Made by a program: the position numbers and the translations under genes
Assembly: GCF_027486195.1 (NCBI RefSeq)
Contig: NZ_JAIXPP010000009.1
Location: 1-64,000, forward strand
Length of the DNA: 64,000 nt
Source: Novosphingobium sp.
Lineage (GTDB): Bacteria; Pseudomonadota; Alphaproteobacteria; Sphingomonadales; Sphingomonadaceae
Direction: 5' to 3'
The notes under the pieces: model-generated
Seen by the model: only the letters and a program-made list of their open reading frames with translations
What the model was told of the DNA's origin: nothing
Database searches by the model: none
Part shown: in pieces, positions 9,827-18,112 of the stretch
Layout of the letters: every line of letters begins with the position of its first letter
Numbering within the stretch: the stretch's first letter is position 1

Positions 9827-11019
9827 CAGGGCTCCAGCGTCCGCAGCACGCCGCCAGCGGACTTCTCGAGCTTGAACTTCTCTTCGAAGGTCTTGGCATC
9901 GAGGATATGAAGCGTGCCGCTTTCACCCGAAAGGATGAGCTTGGCATTGGGTTCCTGCGTGACAGCGACGGCAGAGGCCGGATCTTCCAGCGGGATACGC
10001 TTCACGACCTTCTTGGCCGCGACATCGAGTTCCCACAGTTCGGTGCCGGATTCCTTGTGTGTCCAGTATTCGCCGGTGTGCATCAGCACGAAAGCGTGGC
10101 CGGTGCCTAGGTGATAGGCAAGGCCCTGCCGCGCACCAGGATACCAGTGTACATCGAGCGGCTTGGTATCAGCGGGCGAGACGCCGGCGGCGGCCTGGAT
10201 CGAGAACGGCTCCGAAATTGTCGGCGTTGCGCCCAGCTTGGCGGTGTAGACCTGCCCGGTATAGGTCAGGAACACGGCGGTCTGCTTGGCACCGTCGTAG
10301 CCGAAGTTGTCGAAGATCGGATCGTTGGTGGCCGAGAAGAACGGGGCCGAACGCGTGATCTCCGGTTTGGCAGCGGCGGTCTTGACCGTGGCCAGAGATC
10401 CGTCCGAGCAGAGCGCCGAGAAACCGACGCCGGTGACCGGCATCAGGCTGGCGCAGCCGGGCAGCTCGATCTTCTTGACGAACTTGCCCTTGGCGAGATC
10501 GACGACGTTGACCGACGAGGCCGGATCGAGATTGTAGACGTAGGCCGTCTTGCCCTCGTCCGCGATCACGAAGTTGAACTTGCGCCCGCCAATCAGGATG
10601 CGGCCGGGAATGGCGATTTCGGTCTTGAGCTTGAGTGTGGCGGAGTCATAGACCGTGATCATGTCCTGCCGCGTGCCGCGCCAGCCCTTGGTCCAGATGC
10701 TTTCGGACACGTAATAGGCCTTGCCGGCCGGATCGATCGAGAGGTCCGACAGCGTGGAAGCCTCGACCATACCGAGCATCTTGCCGGTTTCGGTATCGTA
10801 GATCGAATTGCCGGGAACGACGAAGCCGCGCTCGACAAACACCCAGCTCGGCTTCGGTGCGGAGAGCGTTACGGCCTCAAGCTCCGGGTCCGGCTGCAGC
10901 GGATCGGCTGCGTGGGCGGCGGGAACGCTGCCGAGCAAAGCGAGTGCGGAGACAGCCGCGGCGGTATACCTGGCCCTAGCGGAGAGCGGAGACTTGCCCT
11001 GAACCTTCATCATCTTCAT
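9826..11019 (-). CDS. aauB: Aromatic amine dehydrogenase large subunit
   Basis: Large, non-catalytic beta-propeller subunit, 397 residues from the ATG at 11019. A signal peptide ends near VPAAHAADP. The mature part has propeller-type repeats such as SIDPAGKAYYVSESIWTKG, RKFNFVIADEGKTAYVYNL and HWYPGARQGLAYHLG, and the C-terminal DPASAVAVTQEPNAKLIL block of the amine dehydrogenase heavy-chain family. It forms a heterotetramer with AauA in the periplasm. A longer frame starting at 11109 is possible, but its first 30 residues are basic and unlike a signal sequence. First structural gene of the operon after the TetR gene. Confidence 0.92.
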   Translation of the reverse strand: MKMMKVQGKSPLSARARYTAAAVSALALLGSVPAAHAADPLQPDPELEAVTLSAPKPSWVFVERGFVVPGNSIYDTETGKMLGMVEASTLSDLSIDPAGKAYYVSESIWTKGWRGTRQDMITVYDSATLKLKTEIAIPGRILIGGRKFNFVIADEGKTAYVYNLDPASSVNVVDLAKGKFVKKIELPGCASLMPVTGVGFSALCSDGSLATVKTAAAKPEITRSAPFFSATNDPIFDNFGYDGAKQTAVFLTYTGQVYTAKLGATPTISEPFSIQAAAGVSPADTKPLDVHWYPGARQGLAYHLGTGHAFVLMHTGEYWTHKESGTELWELDVAAKKVVKRIPLEDPASAVAVTQEPNAKLILSGESGTLHILDAKTFEEKFKLEKSAGGVLRTLEP

Positions 11020-11046
11020 CTGGCCTGGCCCCTTCTGTCTGAAACG

Positions 11047-11069
11047 CCTGAACCCCATGCACTTTGTGC
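11047..11069. promoter_or_regulatory. Possible partial copy of the TetR-region operator upstream of aauB
   Basis: CCTGAAC followed seven bases later by ACTTTGTGC, just upstream of aauB. The palindrome between the TetR gene and the divergent oxidoreductase has CCTGAAC and ACTTTGTTC. The halves are two bases closer here and the final CAGG is absent, so this may be chance. Confidence 0.3.
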
Positions 11070-11170
11070 GCTTGCGAAGAAGATTTGACGAGCGTCCAGT
11101 TTTAGTCAAGCGCTTTGTAACGCCGATCGCGCGGTTCCGGTGGAGAGCTGCAAAAAAAGCGCGCCTCGGG

Positions 11171-11875
11171 TCAGGTGCGGGCCGCGATCTGCTGCTGGGT
11201 GATCGATTTCACCAGCGATACCATGGCCTCGGCGGCGATGGCGGTGATCTGCGGCATTTTTGCGGCCCAAGGCTTCTCGAATCCGAGGAACGGAGTCGTG
11301 CCTTCCATTGAGGCGCTGATGTAAAGCGCGACCGTGGCCACCTCGTCGGGTGCGAGCACGGGATTGAGCTCTGTCACCACTTCGCCGATGAAATCGTGCA
11401 CGCGCTGATAGAAGACACGCACCCGATCCGCGACGAAGGTGTTGTGGTTGGCGAGCGCCCAAAGCTCGGTAAACAGGCGCGTGGTGCGCTTGCCGGCAAT
11501 ATCATCGAGGCACAGCTTCACGATCAGGCGGAGGCGGTCTTCCGGCGAGATTCCGGGCTGGCGGACCTGGCTTTCGAGCAGCTTGTCGTAGCTGTCGAGC
11601 AGCTCGTCCAGCATGATCTTGATGAGCATTTCCTTGCGCGGGAAATGATAGCTGACATTGCCGACCTTCATGCCGCTCTTGGTGGCGATGCGGCGGATGG
11701 TGAAGGCGCTGGCACCTTCCTCGATCAGCACGTCATGTGCGGCCTTGAGGATGGCATCGACGGTTTCGGTCCCGCGGGCATAAGTGCCGGGGCGAGGACC
11801 GGTGACCATGCCTTCATCGCCTGCGAAACCACCTTCGCGGTGTGCCTCGACTAGCGTGACGGTATTACGATCCAT
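11171..11875 (-). CDS. TetR-family transcriptional regulator
   Basis: Regulator of 234 residues. The N-terminal helix-turn-helix is clear: ILKAAHDVLIEEG, then FTIRRIATKSGMKVGNVSYHF, a typical TetR recognition helix. A ligand-binding C-terminal domain follows. The first 35 residues precede the DNA-binding domain, and a start at 11809 is also possible. The gene sits between the amine dehydrogenase genes (same strand, downstream) and the molybdo-oxidoreductase (divergent). It is therefore the natural candidate to control both, probably in response to an amine, aldehyde or acid. The effector is unknown. Confidence 0.9.
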   Translation of the reverse strand: MDRNTVTLVEAHREGGFAGDEGMVTGPRPGTYARGTETVDAILKAAHDVLIEEGASAFTIRRIATKSGMKVGNVSYHFPRKEMLIKIMLDELLDSYDKLLESQVRQPGISPEDRLRLIVKLCLDDIAGKRTTRLFTELWALANHNTFVADRVRVFYQRVHDFIGEVVTELNPVLAPDEVATVALYISASMEGTTPFLGFEKPWAAKMPQITAIAAEAMVSLVKSITQQQIAART

Positions 11876-11934
11876 GGATCATGCGTAGCATGCGCGCCGG
11901 AACCTCACCAGAGCGCCCTTGCGGCAAATCGCTC

Positions 11935-11972
11935 TTGACGGAATCCTGAACTTTGTACAGACTTTGTTCAGG
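11935..11972 (+). promoter_or_regulatory. Candidate promoter and TetR operator of the molybdo-oxidoreductase genes
   Basis: A perfect inverted repeat CCTGAAC-N14-GTTCAGG spans 11945-11972, with TTGACG (11935-11940) immediately to its left as a possible -35 box. A TetR protein bound here would cover the -10 region of a plus-strand promoter. The rest of the 243-base divergent gap is A+T-richer than the surroundings and shows no other clear element. Confidence 0.5.
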
Positions 11973-12118
11973 TTTTTTAAGTCTCTGAAAATAAACAATT
12001 ATTACTCGGCTAAGCCTCTATCGATACCGCGTTGTATCCGGGGCATACAGGGCCCGATTTTCCCCGCATTCGCCGGTTTGGCGCGCATTTGCCGCCCCGG
12101 CTGCTCGAAAGGACCGCA

Positions 12119-12592
12119 ATGGCGATCTCGCTGACCGTTAATCGCAAGCCCCGGACCGTGGATGTCGAATCCGACAAGCCGCTGCTCTGGGTGCTGCGCG
12201 AAGACCTCAATATGCCGGGCACCAAGTTCGGCTGCGGCGCCGGGCTCTGCGGCGCCTGCACGGTGATCCTGAATGGTGAGGCGGTGCGCTCTTGCCAGAC
12301 GCCGCTGGCCGATGCCGCCGGCAAGGATATCGTGACGATCGAAGGCGTGACGGCCTCGCCGGTCGGCGCCAAGGTGGTCGAGGCGTGGACTGCGCTCGAC
12401 GTGCCGCAGTGCGGCTATTGCCAGGCGGGGCAAATCATGTCCGCCACCGCGTTGCTGACCGCAACGCCCAAGCCTTCGGCGGACGAAGTGACCGCCGGGA
12501 TGGCCGGCAACATCTGCCGCTGCGCCACGTATCTGAGGATACAGAAGGCCATCGCCGAAGCGAGCAAGGCCATTTCGGGAGCCGCCGCATGA
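12119..12592 (+). CDS. [2Fe-2S] small subunit of a molybdenum aldehyde/isoquinoline-type oxidoreductase
   Basis: Iron-sulphur subunit of 157 residues. The plant-type cluster site is [10 protein letters not shown] with a further Cys in VRSC. The second cluster site is CGYCQAGQ plus NICRCATY. These are the two [2Fe-2S] sites of IorA/CoxS-type subunits. GGACCGCA ends directly before the ATG at 12119, and upstream in-frame sequence is not conserved, so this start is preferred. The stop overlaps the start of the large subunit (ATGA). It carries electrons from the molybdenum centre of the large subunit to an outside acceptor. Confidence 0.93.
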   Translation: MAISLTVNRKPRTVDVESDKPLLWVLREDLNMPGTKFGCGAGLCGACTVILNGEAVRSCQTPLADAAGKDIVTIEGVTASPVGAKVVEAWTALDVPQCGYCQAGQIMSATALLTATPKPSADEVTAGMAGNICRCATYLRIQKAIAEASKAISGAAA

Positions 12593-14784
12593 ACGCCGTT
12601 TCCGTCTCCCGCCGCTCGTTCATTGCCGCTTCGCTTGCCGGTGGGGCCGCGCTGACGTTCGAAGCGAAGCTCGCCTTCGCTGCCGCACCGGGCGGCGCCG
12701 AGCCCGCCATGCTGGGTGTGTTCGTGAGCATCGCGCCGGACAATTCGGTGACGATCCTCGCGAAGAACCCAGAGATCGGCCAGGGCGTGAAAACCATGCT
12801 GCCCATGCTGATCGCCGAGGAACTGGACGTTGCCTGGAGCCAGGTGAAAATCAAGCAGGCCGATGACAATGCGGCCGCGTATGGCCCGCAGTTTGCCGGC
12901 GGCAGCATGACGACGCCGCTCAACTGGCTCCCCGCGCGGCAGGCGGGTGCCGGTGCCCGCGCCATGCTGGTGTCCGCCGCAGCGCAGCAATGGGGCGTGC
13001 CTGCCGCAAGCCTGACGACGAGCGAGGGCAAGGTGCTGCACGCAGCGAGTGGCCGTTCGATCACCTATGCCGCGCTCGCGCCGGTTGCGGCGAAGGTCGC
13101 TGCGCCCGATCTCGAAAAGGTGCCGCTCAAGTCGCCCAAGGACTTCAGGATCGTCGGCAAGTCGATGAAGGGCGTCGATACGCCCGCCATCGTGAGCGGT
13201 GAGCCGTTGTTCGGCATCGATGCACATCCGGCAGGCATGCTCTATGCCGCGATGGTCAAGTGCCCGGTGATCAGCGGGACGCTCAAGAGCTTCGATGATG
13301 CCGCCGTCCGCAAGGAAAAGGGCGTGCTGGCCGTGGTGCCGGTCACCGATGGCGAGATCCCGGCGGGCAAGCACAATGCCGTGGCGATCGTCGGCGACAG
13401 CTGGTGGCGGGTCCACAAGGCGCGCGAGAAGCTGGCTGTGGAGTGGGATACGGCAGGCTTCGACGGCTATTCGACCGATGGGTACAGCGCCATGGCCAAA
13501 GCCCTGATGGGCGCGGCGCCGACGGCGGATCTGTTCAAGGCGGGCAATGCCGATGCGGCGCTGGCCAAGGCGGCGAAGGTGGTGACGGCGGACTATGCCT
13601 ATCCGTTCCTCGCCCACGCCACGCTCGAGCCGCAGAACTGCACCGCGCTGTGGCATGCGGACGGCAAGCTTGAATTCTGGGCACCGACGCAGGATCCGGG
13701 CACGGCGCGCGGCGATATCGCCAAGGTGCTCGGCATCGATCCTGCCTCGATGACGATCCACATGACGCGTATCGGCGGCGGTTTTGGCCGGCGTTTGATG
13801 AGCGATTTCATGATCCTCACCGCCTGTGTGGCGAAGGCCGTACCGGGTCGTCCAGTCAAGCTGCTGTTCGATCGCACCGACGACATGCGCAACGATTACT
13901 ACCGGCCGGGCGGATGGCACCGCATGACGGCAGGGCTTGATGCGAGCGGCGCGCTGGTGGCGCTGAAGGATCACTTCATCACTTTCGGCGCAGACGGGAA
14001 GCCGATGCGGGCTGCGGAAATGCGGGCGACCGAGTTTCCGGGGCCGGTGCTGCCCGATGTGCATTTCGGCATGTCTTTCCTCAAGACCAACCTCACCACG
14101 GGCTGGCTGCGCGCGCCGACCTCGAATGCGGTCTCCTTCGTGTTCCAGGGCTTTCTCGATGAAGTGGCCGAGGCGGCGGGGACGGATCTGCCCGAACTCA
14201 TGCGCCGCACGCTGGGCGCCACGCGGCAACTTCCGCCGGAGCCCGATGATACGCCCTTCGACACTGGCCGCGCGCGCGGGGTGATCGATGCAGTGTGCAA
14301 GTTTGCCGGGTGGACCGGCAAGCGCTCGGCCCCGTCCGGAGCCAATGGGGGCAAGGGGCGCGGTTTCGGGTTCTACTTCAGCCACCGTGGCTACTTTGCC
14401 GAGGTGGTTGACCTCACCGTGACTGACGGCACGATCACGATCGACAAGGTCTGGGTTGCGGGTGACATCGGCAGTCAGGTGATCAATCCCCTGAATGCTG
14501 AGCACCAGATGCAGGGCGCGGTGATCGACGGCATCGCGCAGGCGATGGTGTGGCAGCCGATCGAGCAGAAAGCCGGCGCCGTGACGCAGGAAAACTTCGG
14601 CGATTTCCCGCTTCTCCGCATCAACCAGACGCCGGGCGAAGTTGCGATCACCTGGGTGGTGACCGACAATCCGCCTACCGGTCTAGGTGAACCGACGCTG
14701 CCGCCGGTGATCCCGGCGATTGCCAACGCGATCCGCGATGCGACCGGCAAGCGACTGCGCAGCCTGCCGCTCTCGCTGGCGTGA
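12589..14784 (+). CDS. Molybdopterin-binding large subunit, IorB-like aldehyde oxidoreductase, Tat-exported
   Basis: Catalytic subunit of 731 residues in the xanthine-oxidase superfamily, isoquinoline 1-oxidoreductase beta type. A twin-arginine signal (SRRSFIAAS, residues 7-15, ending LAFAAAP) predicts folded export with the small subunit. Cofactor-binding segments include [23 protein letters not shown] and the C-terminal [17 protein letters not shown], whose Glu matches the active-site glutamate. Members oxidise N-heterocycles or aldehydes and usually carry molybdopterin cytosine dinucleotide, matching the MocA-like and XdhC genes nearby. Given the divergent amine dehydrogenase, an aldehyde substrate is the most economical guess. 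Confidence 0.92.
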   Translation: MNAVSVSRRSFIAASLAGGAALTFEAKLAFAAAPGGAEPAMLGVFVSIAPDNSVTILAKNPEIGQGVKTMLPMLIAEELDVAWSQVKIKQADDNAAAYGPQFAGGSMTTPLNWLPARQAGAGARAMLVSAAAQQWGVPAASLTTSEGKVLHAASGRSITYAALAPVAAKVAAPDLEKVPLKSPKDFRIVGKSMKGVDTPAIVSGEPLFGIDAHPAGMLYAAMVKCPVISGTLKSFDDAAVRKEKGVLAVVPVTDGEIPAGKHNAVAIVGDSWWRVHKAREKLAVEWDTAGFDGYSTDGYSAMAKALMGAAPTADLFKAGNADAALAKAAKVVTADYAYPFLAHATLEPQNCTALWHADGKLEFWAPTQDPGTARGDIAKVLGIDPASMTIHMTRIGGGFGRRLMSDFMILTACVAKAVPGRPVKLLFDRTDDMRNDYYRPGGWHRMTAGLDASGALVALKDHFITFGADGKPMRAAEMRATEFPGPVLPDVHFGMSFLKTNLTTGWLRAPTSNAVSFVFQGFLDEVAEAAGTDLPELMRRTLGATRQLPPEPDDTPFDTGRARGVIDAVCKFAGWTGKRSAPSGANGGKGRGFGFYFSHRGYFAEVVDLTVTDGTITIDKVWVAGDIGSQVINPLNAEHQMQGAVIDGIAQAMVWQPIEQKAGAVTQENFGDFPLLRINQTPGEVAITWVVTDNPPTGLGEPTLPPVIPAIANAIRDATGKRLRSLPLSLA

Positions 14785-14821
14785 TACCTCACTGATCGAG
14801 CCCCAAATCCGGGGCATCAAG

Positions 14822-14852
14822 AACCCCTCTCGCGTTGCGGGAGGGGTTTTTT
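14822..14852 (+). terminator. Rho-independent terminator after the molybdo-oxidoreductase genes
   Basis: A 12-base stem with one G-U pair (AACCCCTCTCGC / GCGGGAGGGGTT), a three-base loop and a run of six T. It lies 38 bases after the stop codon. Confidence 0.9.
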
Positions 14853-14869
14853 CTGGCCACCCCAACCTT

Positions 14870-14950
14870 CGTCATTCCCGGGATGGCTGGAATCGAAAGC
14901 CGCGTGCGCCGTGTGCGGCGCTTTGGATATCCGCCCGCGCAGGACTGATG
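14870..14950. repeat. Degraded copy of the CGTCATTCCCG repeat
   Basis: Starts CGTCATTCCCGGGATGGCTGG and has weak inner complementarity (AAAGCCGC with GCGGCGCTTT). It resembles the intact element at 5823-5903 but with eroded arms. Confidence 0.45.
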
Positions 14951-14961
14951 AAAAGGTGGCC

Positions 14962-14996
14962 AAAACAAAACCCCCCGCGGCCGAAACCGCGAGGGG
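14962..14996 (-). terminator. Rho-independent terminator of the TonB receptor at 15-17.7 kb
   Basis: Read on the minus strand: CCCCTCGCGG, loop, CCGCGGGGGG, then TTTTGTTTT. It lies just after the receptor stop codon and faces the plus-strand terminator at 14822. Confidence 0.85.
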
Positions 14997-15026
14997 CTGT
15001 CTGTTTGCTTCAATCTGGCCTGCGCC

Positions 15027-17729
15027 TCAGTAGCGATAGCCGATCTTGAGCCCGAAGAACTGCGGGCGGATGATGAACGTGCGGCTCGAACCGGAGCAGA
15101 CCGAGACGGAGCAGAACGTGTTGCGGGTCAGCTGGCCACGCCGGTCGAAGGCGTTCTGGATGAACGCATCGATCGTCCAGTGCTCCTTCTTGACGCCGGC
15201 CGCAAAGTCGAAGCTGACAAAGCCCGGCGTATTGCCGAGGAAGTTGTTGTTTTCGACGTTGAGGTCCTGCGTGGCGCCTGTCTGATACAGGGCAGCTGCC
15301 TGGAAGTAGGTCTTGTAGTCGCCGATATCCGTGTCGTAGCGGATCGTGGTCGTGCCCTTGAACTTGGGCTGGCGTGGCAGGCGGGTGCCGTTTGCCGCGG
15401 CAACCGTCGGGGTGCCGAGGTTGGTACCGCCGTTGTTGTCGTTCACGATATTGCCGTCGGCATCGATGAAGGTGCCGAGCGAGCAAGTATCAAGCTGCGC
15501 GATCGTCTGCGCGGCGCGGTTTGCGACGAAGTTGCAGAAATCGCCCTTCAGCTTGCCATCGTTGAAGGCGCCGCTGGAGGTAATCGTCCACTTGCCGAGG
15601 CGCAGGTCGGCATCGAACTCGATACCCTTGACTTCGGCCTTGCCGGCGTTGCCGGTGTAGCCAGCGCCCTGGGCGCCCGCGACGACCACGCCGTACTGGA
15701 TGTTGTTCCACTTCTCGAGGTAGATCGCGCCATTGAGGCGGAAAATGTTGTTCCACGTCGTCTTGAAACCAAGCTCGAAGTTGGTCAGCGTTTCCGACTT
15801 GAAGGCAGGAGCGGCCACGACCACCGACGGCTGCGTCGTGGTGGCGCGGATGCGCAGCGGACGGTTGTAGCCGCCGGGGCGGAAGCCGGTCGAGTAGTTG
15901 AAATAGACCAGCTTCTGGTCAGCAACCTGCCAGTCGACGACGACCTTGTGGGTCTCGCCCTTCTCACTGTAGCGGCCGATGCTTTCCGGATCGAGCCGGT
16001 TGGTGTTGCGGCATTCGAGCCGCGCACCCGTGAGCGGCAGCGGGCAGCCGACCGCGCCGGTGGGCGTGAAGATCGAAGGTGCGTTGAGCGCGGAGCTGGC
16101 CACGCCGGCGAAACCGGTGATCTGGTAATCGGTCCAGAAGTAGCGGATGCCGCCGGTCACCTTGATCGCCGGGGTGATGTTGTAGTGCGCTTCGGCGAAG
16201 GCTGCCGTATCGTGATAGAGCGTGTCGTTCTCGGTGATGTAGAACCCGTCGTCGCGCACGGCAGGCGTGCCGAGGATCATCGTGCCGCCCTGTGCTTCGG
16301 GAATGCCGAAACCTTCGAAGTTGCTATCGCCGCCGCCGGCTGCGGTGTAGCCGACGATCTTGTCAAGCCCGCGGATCGCGTAGAAGTCGTTCGTGTTGTT
16401 CTTCTGGCGCTGGTAGAACCCGCCCACCGTCACGTCGAACGGCCAGGACTTCGGTGTCGTCAGGCGCAGTTCCTGAGTGAACTTCCGTTGGCTGTTGTCG
16501 GCATGGTAGTACTGCGTCGGATTGAGCAGAGTGGTGCACTTGAGCGAGGCACCGCTGCCAGTGCAGCCCGCCTTGTCGAAGAACTGCAGATAGCTTTCAT
16601 ACCCCGGCCCGAAGCCGTCATAGGCCACGGTGTAGTAGGTATAGTCGTTGTTGATCTTGCGGTTGCGGTGATAGTAGCCCGTCGCCGAAACGAGATCGAA
16701 ATCGCCGATATGGCCATGGATGGTGAGCGCGGCCTGATACCACTTGTCGTCGCTGCGGGTCAGATCATAATCGTGGACCTGAAGATCGCCGAGCCGCTGG
16801 TCGAAGCCGAAGTAGCCGTAGGAAATCTGACGCTGCGCGGTGATCGACGGCGTGATTTCCCAACCGTCAGCCACGTCCCACAGCATCGAGAGGCGGCCGC
16901 CGTATTCGTAGACGGGGTTGTAGTTGTCCTTGGCGATCGACGCGTTGTTGAGCGTGTACGTTGTCAGCGGATTGTCGTCGCCCAGGTTGAGCACCGCCGG
17001 CCGGCCATCGTTGAACTTGCCGTTGTTGGGCGTGTTGTCGATGTAGCCGCCTTCCTTGCGGTAGTAGCCCATCGCGCGGACGGCGAGCGTATCGCTCACG
17101 GGAATGTTGACGAAGCCCTTGAAGGTGCCGCCCATGTCACCCTTGCCGAACTTGTTGACTTCAGTGTCAACGCCCATTTCGAATGAGCCGATCTTGGGCT
17201 TGGCGGTGATGAAGCGCAACACGCCGGCGAGCGAACCGGCGCCGAACAGGGTGCCCTGCGGACCGGAAAGCGCCTCGATACGCTCCATGTCATAAACCTG
17301 GATGTCGGGGACTTCGGCGCCGGTGATGGGGATTTCGTCGAGGTAGTAGCCGACCGAAGCATAGGCGCCGCCGGCGGGAACGATACCGCGGAAATAGACC
17401 TCGCTGCGGCCCGGCCCGATGCCGGCGAACGAGACCGAGGGAAGCAGGGCGGCGTAATCGGCAAGACCCTTGACCTGCCGCTGCGCAAGGAAATCGGAGT
17501 TGAGTGCCTGGATTGCGATCGGCACCTTCTGCACGTTTTCCGACTTGCGCGTCGCGGTGACGATGATCTCGTCGAAACCGCCGGCCGGCTTGGTATCGTC
17601 AGCGGGAGCAGCCTGCGGCGCGAGCGCTTCCTGCGCAAACGCGGCGTGCGGCGCGGCAATGCCAGTAAGAATAGTAGATAGGCACAGCGCCCTCAGCGTG
17701 TGCGACCGGCGACCGGTTTTCTTTGTCAT
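15027..17729 (-). CDS. TonB-dependent outer-membrane receptor
   Basis: Outer-membrane transporter of 900 residues. A signal peptide (about 1-31) ends AAFAQ. The TonB box region follows (FDEIIVTATRKSENVQ), then the plug domain with a GPQGTLFGAGSLAGVLRF segment and a beta-barrel ending in KIGYRY with terminal aromatic residue. The ATG at 17729 is chosen because the 78 upstream codons do not encode a signal peptide. The IVTATRKSENVQKVPIAI plug pattern is that of the large sphingomonad family for organic substrates; no ligand can be assigned. It is convergent with the molybdo-oxidoreductase and divergent from a TPR-sulfotransferase gene. Confidence 0.93.
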   Translation of the reverse strand: MTKKTGRRSHTLRALCLSTILTGIAAPHAAFAQEALAPQAAPADDTKPAGGFDEIIVTATRKSENVQKVPIAIQALNSDFLAQRQVKGLADYAALLPSVSFAGIGPGRSEVYFRGIVPAGGAYASVGYYLDEIPITGAEVPDIQVYDMERIEALSGPQGTLFGAGSLAGVLRFITAKPKIGSFEMGVDTEVNKFGKGDMGGTFKGFVNIPVSDTLAVRAMGYYRKEGGYIDNTPNNGKFNDGRPAVLNLGDDNPLTTYTLNNASIAKDNYNPVYEYGGRLSMLWDVADGWEITPSITAQRQISYGYFGFDQRLGDLQVHDYDLTRSDDKWYQAALTIHGHIGDFDLVSATGYYHRNRKINNDYTYYTVAYDGFGPGYESYLQFFDKAGCTGSGASLKCTTLLNPTQYYHADNSQRKFTQELRLTTPKSWPFDVTVGGFYQRQKNNTNDFYAIRGLDKIVGYTAAGGGDSNFEGFGIPEAQGGTMILGTPAVRDDGFYITENDTLYHDTAAFAEAHYNITPAIKVTGGIRYFWTDYQITGFAGVASSALNAPSIFTPTGAVGCPLPLTGARLECRNTNRLDPESIGRYSEKGETHKVVVDWQVADQKLVYFNYSTGFRPGGYNRPLRIRATTTQPSVVVAAPAFKSETLTNFELGFKTTWNNIFRLNGAIYLEKWNNIQYGVVVAGAQGAGYTGNAGKAEVKGIEFDADLRLGKWTITSSGAFNDGKLKGDFCNFVANRAAQTIAQLDTCSLGTFIDADGNIVNDNNGGTNLGTPTVAAANGTRLPRQPKFKGTTTIRYDTDIGDYKTYFQAAALYQTGATQDLNVENNNFLGNTPGFVSFDFAAGVKKEHWTIDAFIQNAFDRRGQLTRNTFCSVSVCSGSSRTFIIRPQFFGLKIGYRY

Positions 17730-18112
17730 ATCGTGTGTGGCTCCCTGGGTCGATACTCTGGTCTGCAAAAGCTCCTTCGTTCGTTCCTGCGAAGCGACTC
17801 GTGGCCGCAAAGCGCACTGCCGAAGCAGCGCAGTCACCGGGGTCTTCGCTTGCGAATTCGCATTATCGCGAAAAACCCTTGAGCCATGGACGCTTAGCGA
17901 CCTCTGGCTGACCGTGCGCGAGCACGGCGTGAAAAATGCAAAATTGCCCCTGGATCGGCTCATTTCTTGACGCCTGTCCTAAAGGGCAAGATGCTACATT
18001 GTTGCCGAGAGTCAACATTCTTTTTCGCATTTGCAGCATGTCCCGGTCATCGGCGTTGCACCTGTGTCAAAACCTGCACATGATGCAGCATGTGCGAGGG
18101 CGGGAACTAACG
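17730..18112. other. Divergent intergenic region, TonB receptor / TPR-sulfotransferase
   Basis: 383 bases without a supported gene. On the plus strand TTGACG (17967-17972) is followed 17 bases later by GATGCT, a weak promoter candidate. GTTG-N8-CAAC lies near 18003-18018, and a 20-base inverted repeat lies at 18076-18095. Nothing else was recognised. Confidence 0.5.
18076..18095. promoter_or_regulatory. Inverted repeat GCACATG-N6-CATGTGC before the TPR-sulfotransferase gene
   Basis: Perfect 7-base arms with a 6-base spacer, ending 17 bases before the chosen ATG at 18113. Read as DNA it is operator-like; read as RNA it would form a hairpin just 5' of the ribosome-binding region. Confidence 0.45.
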
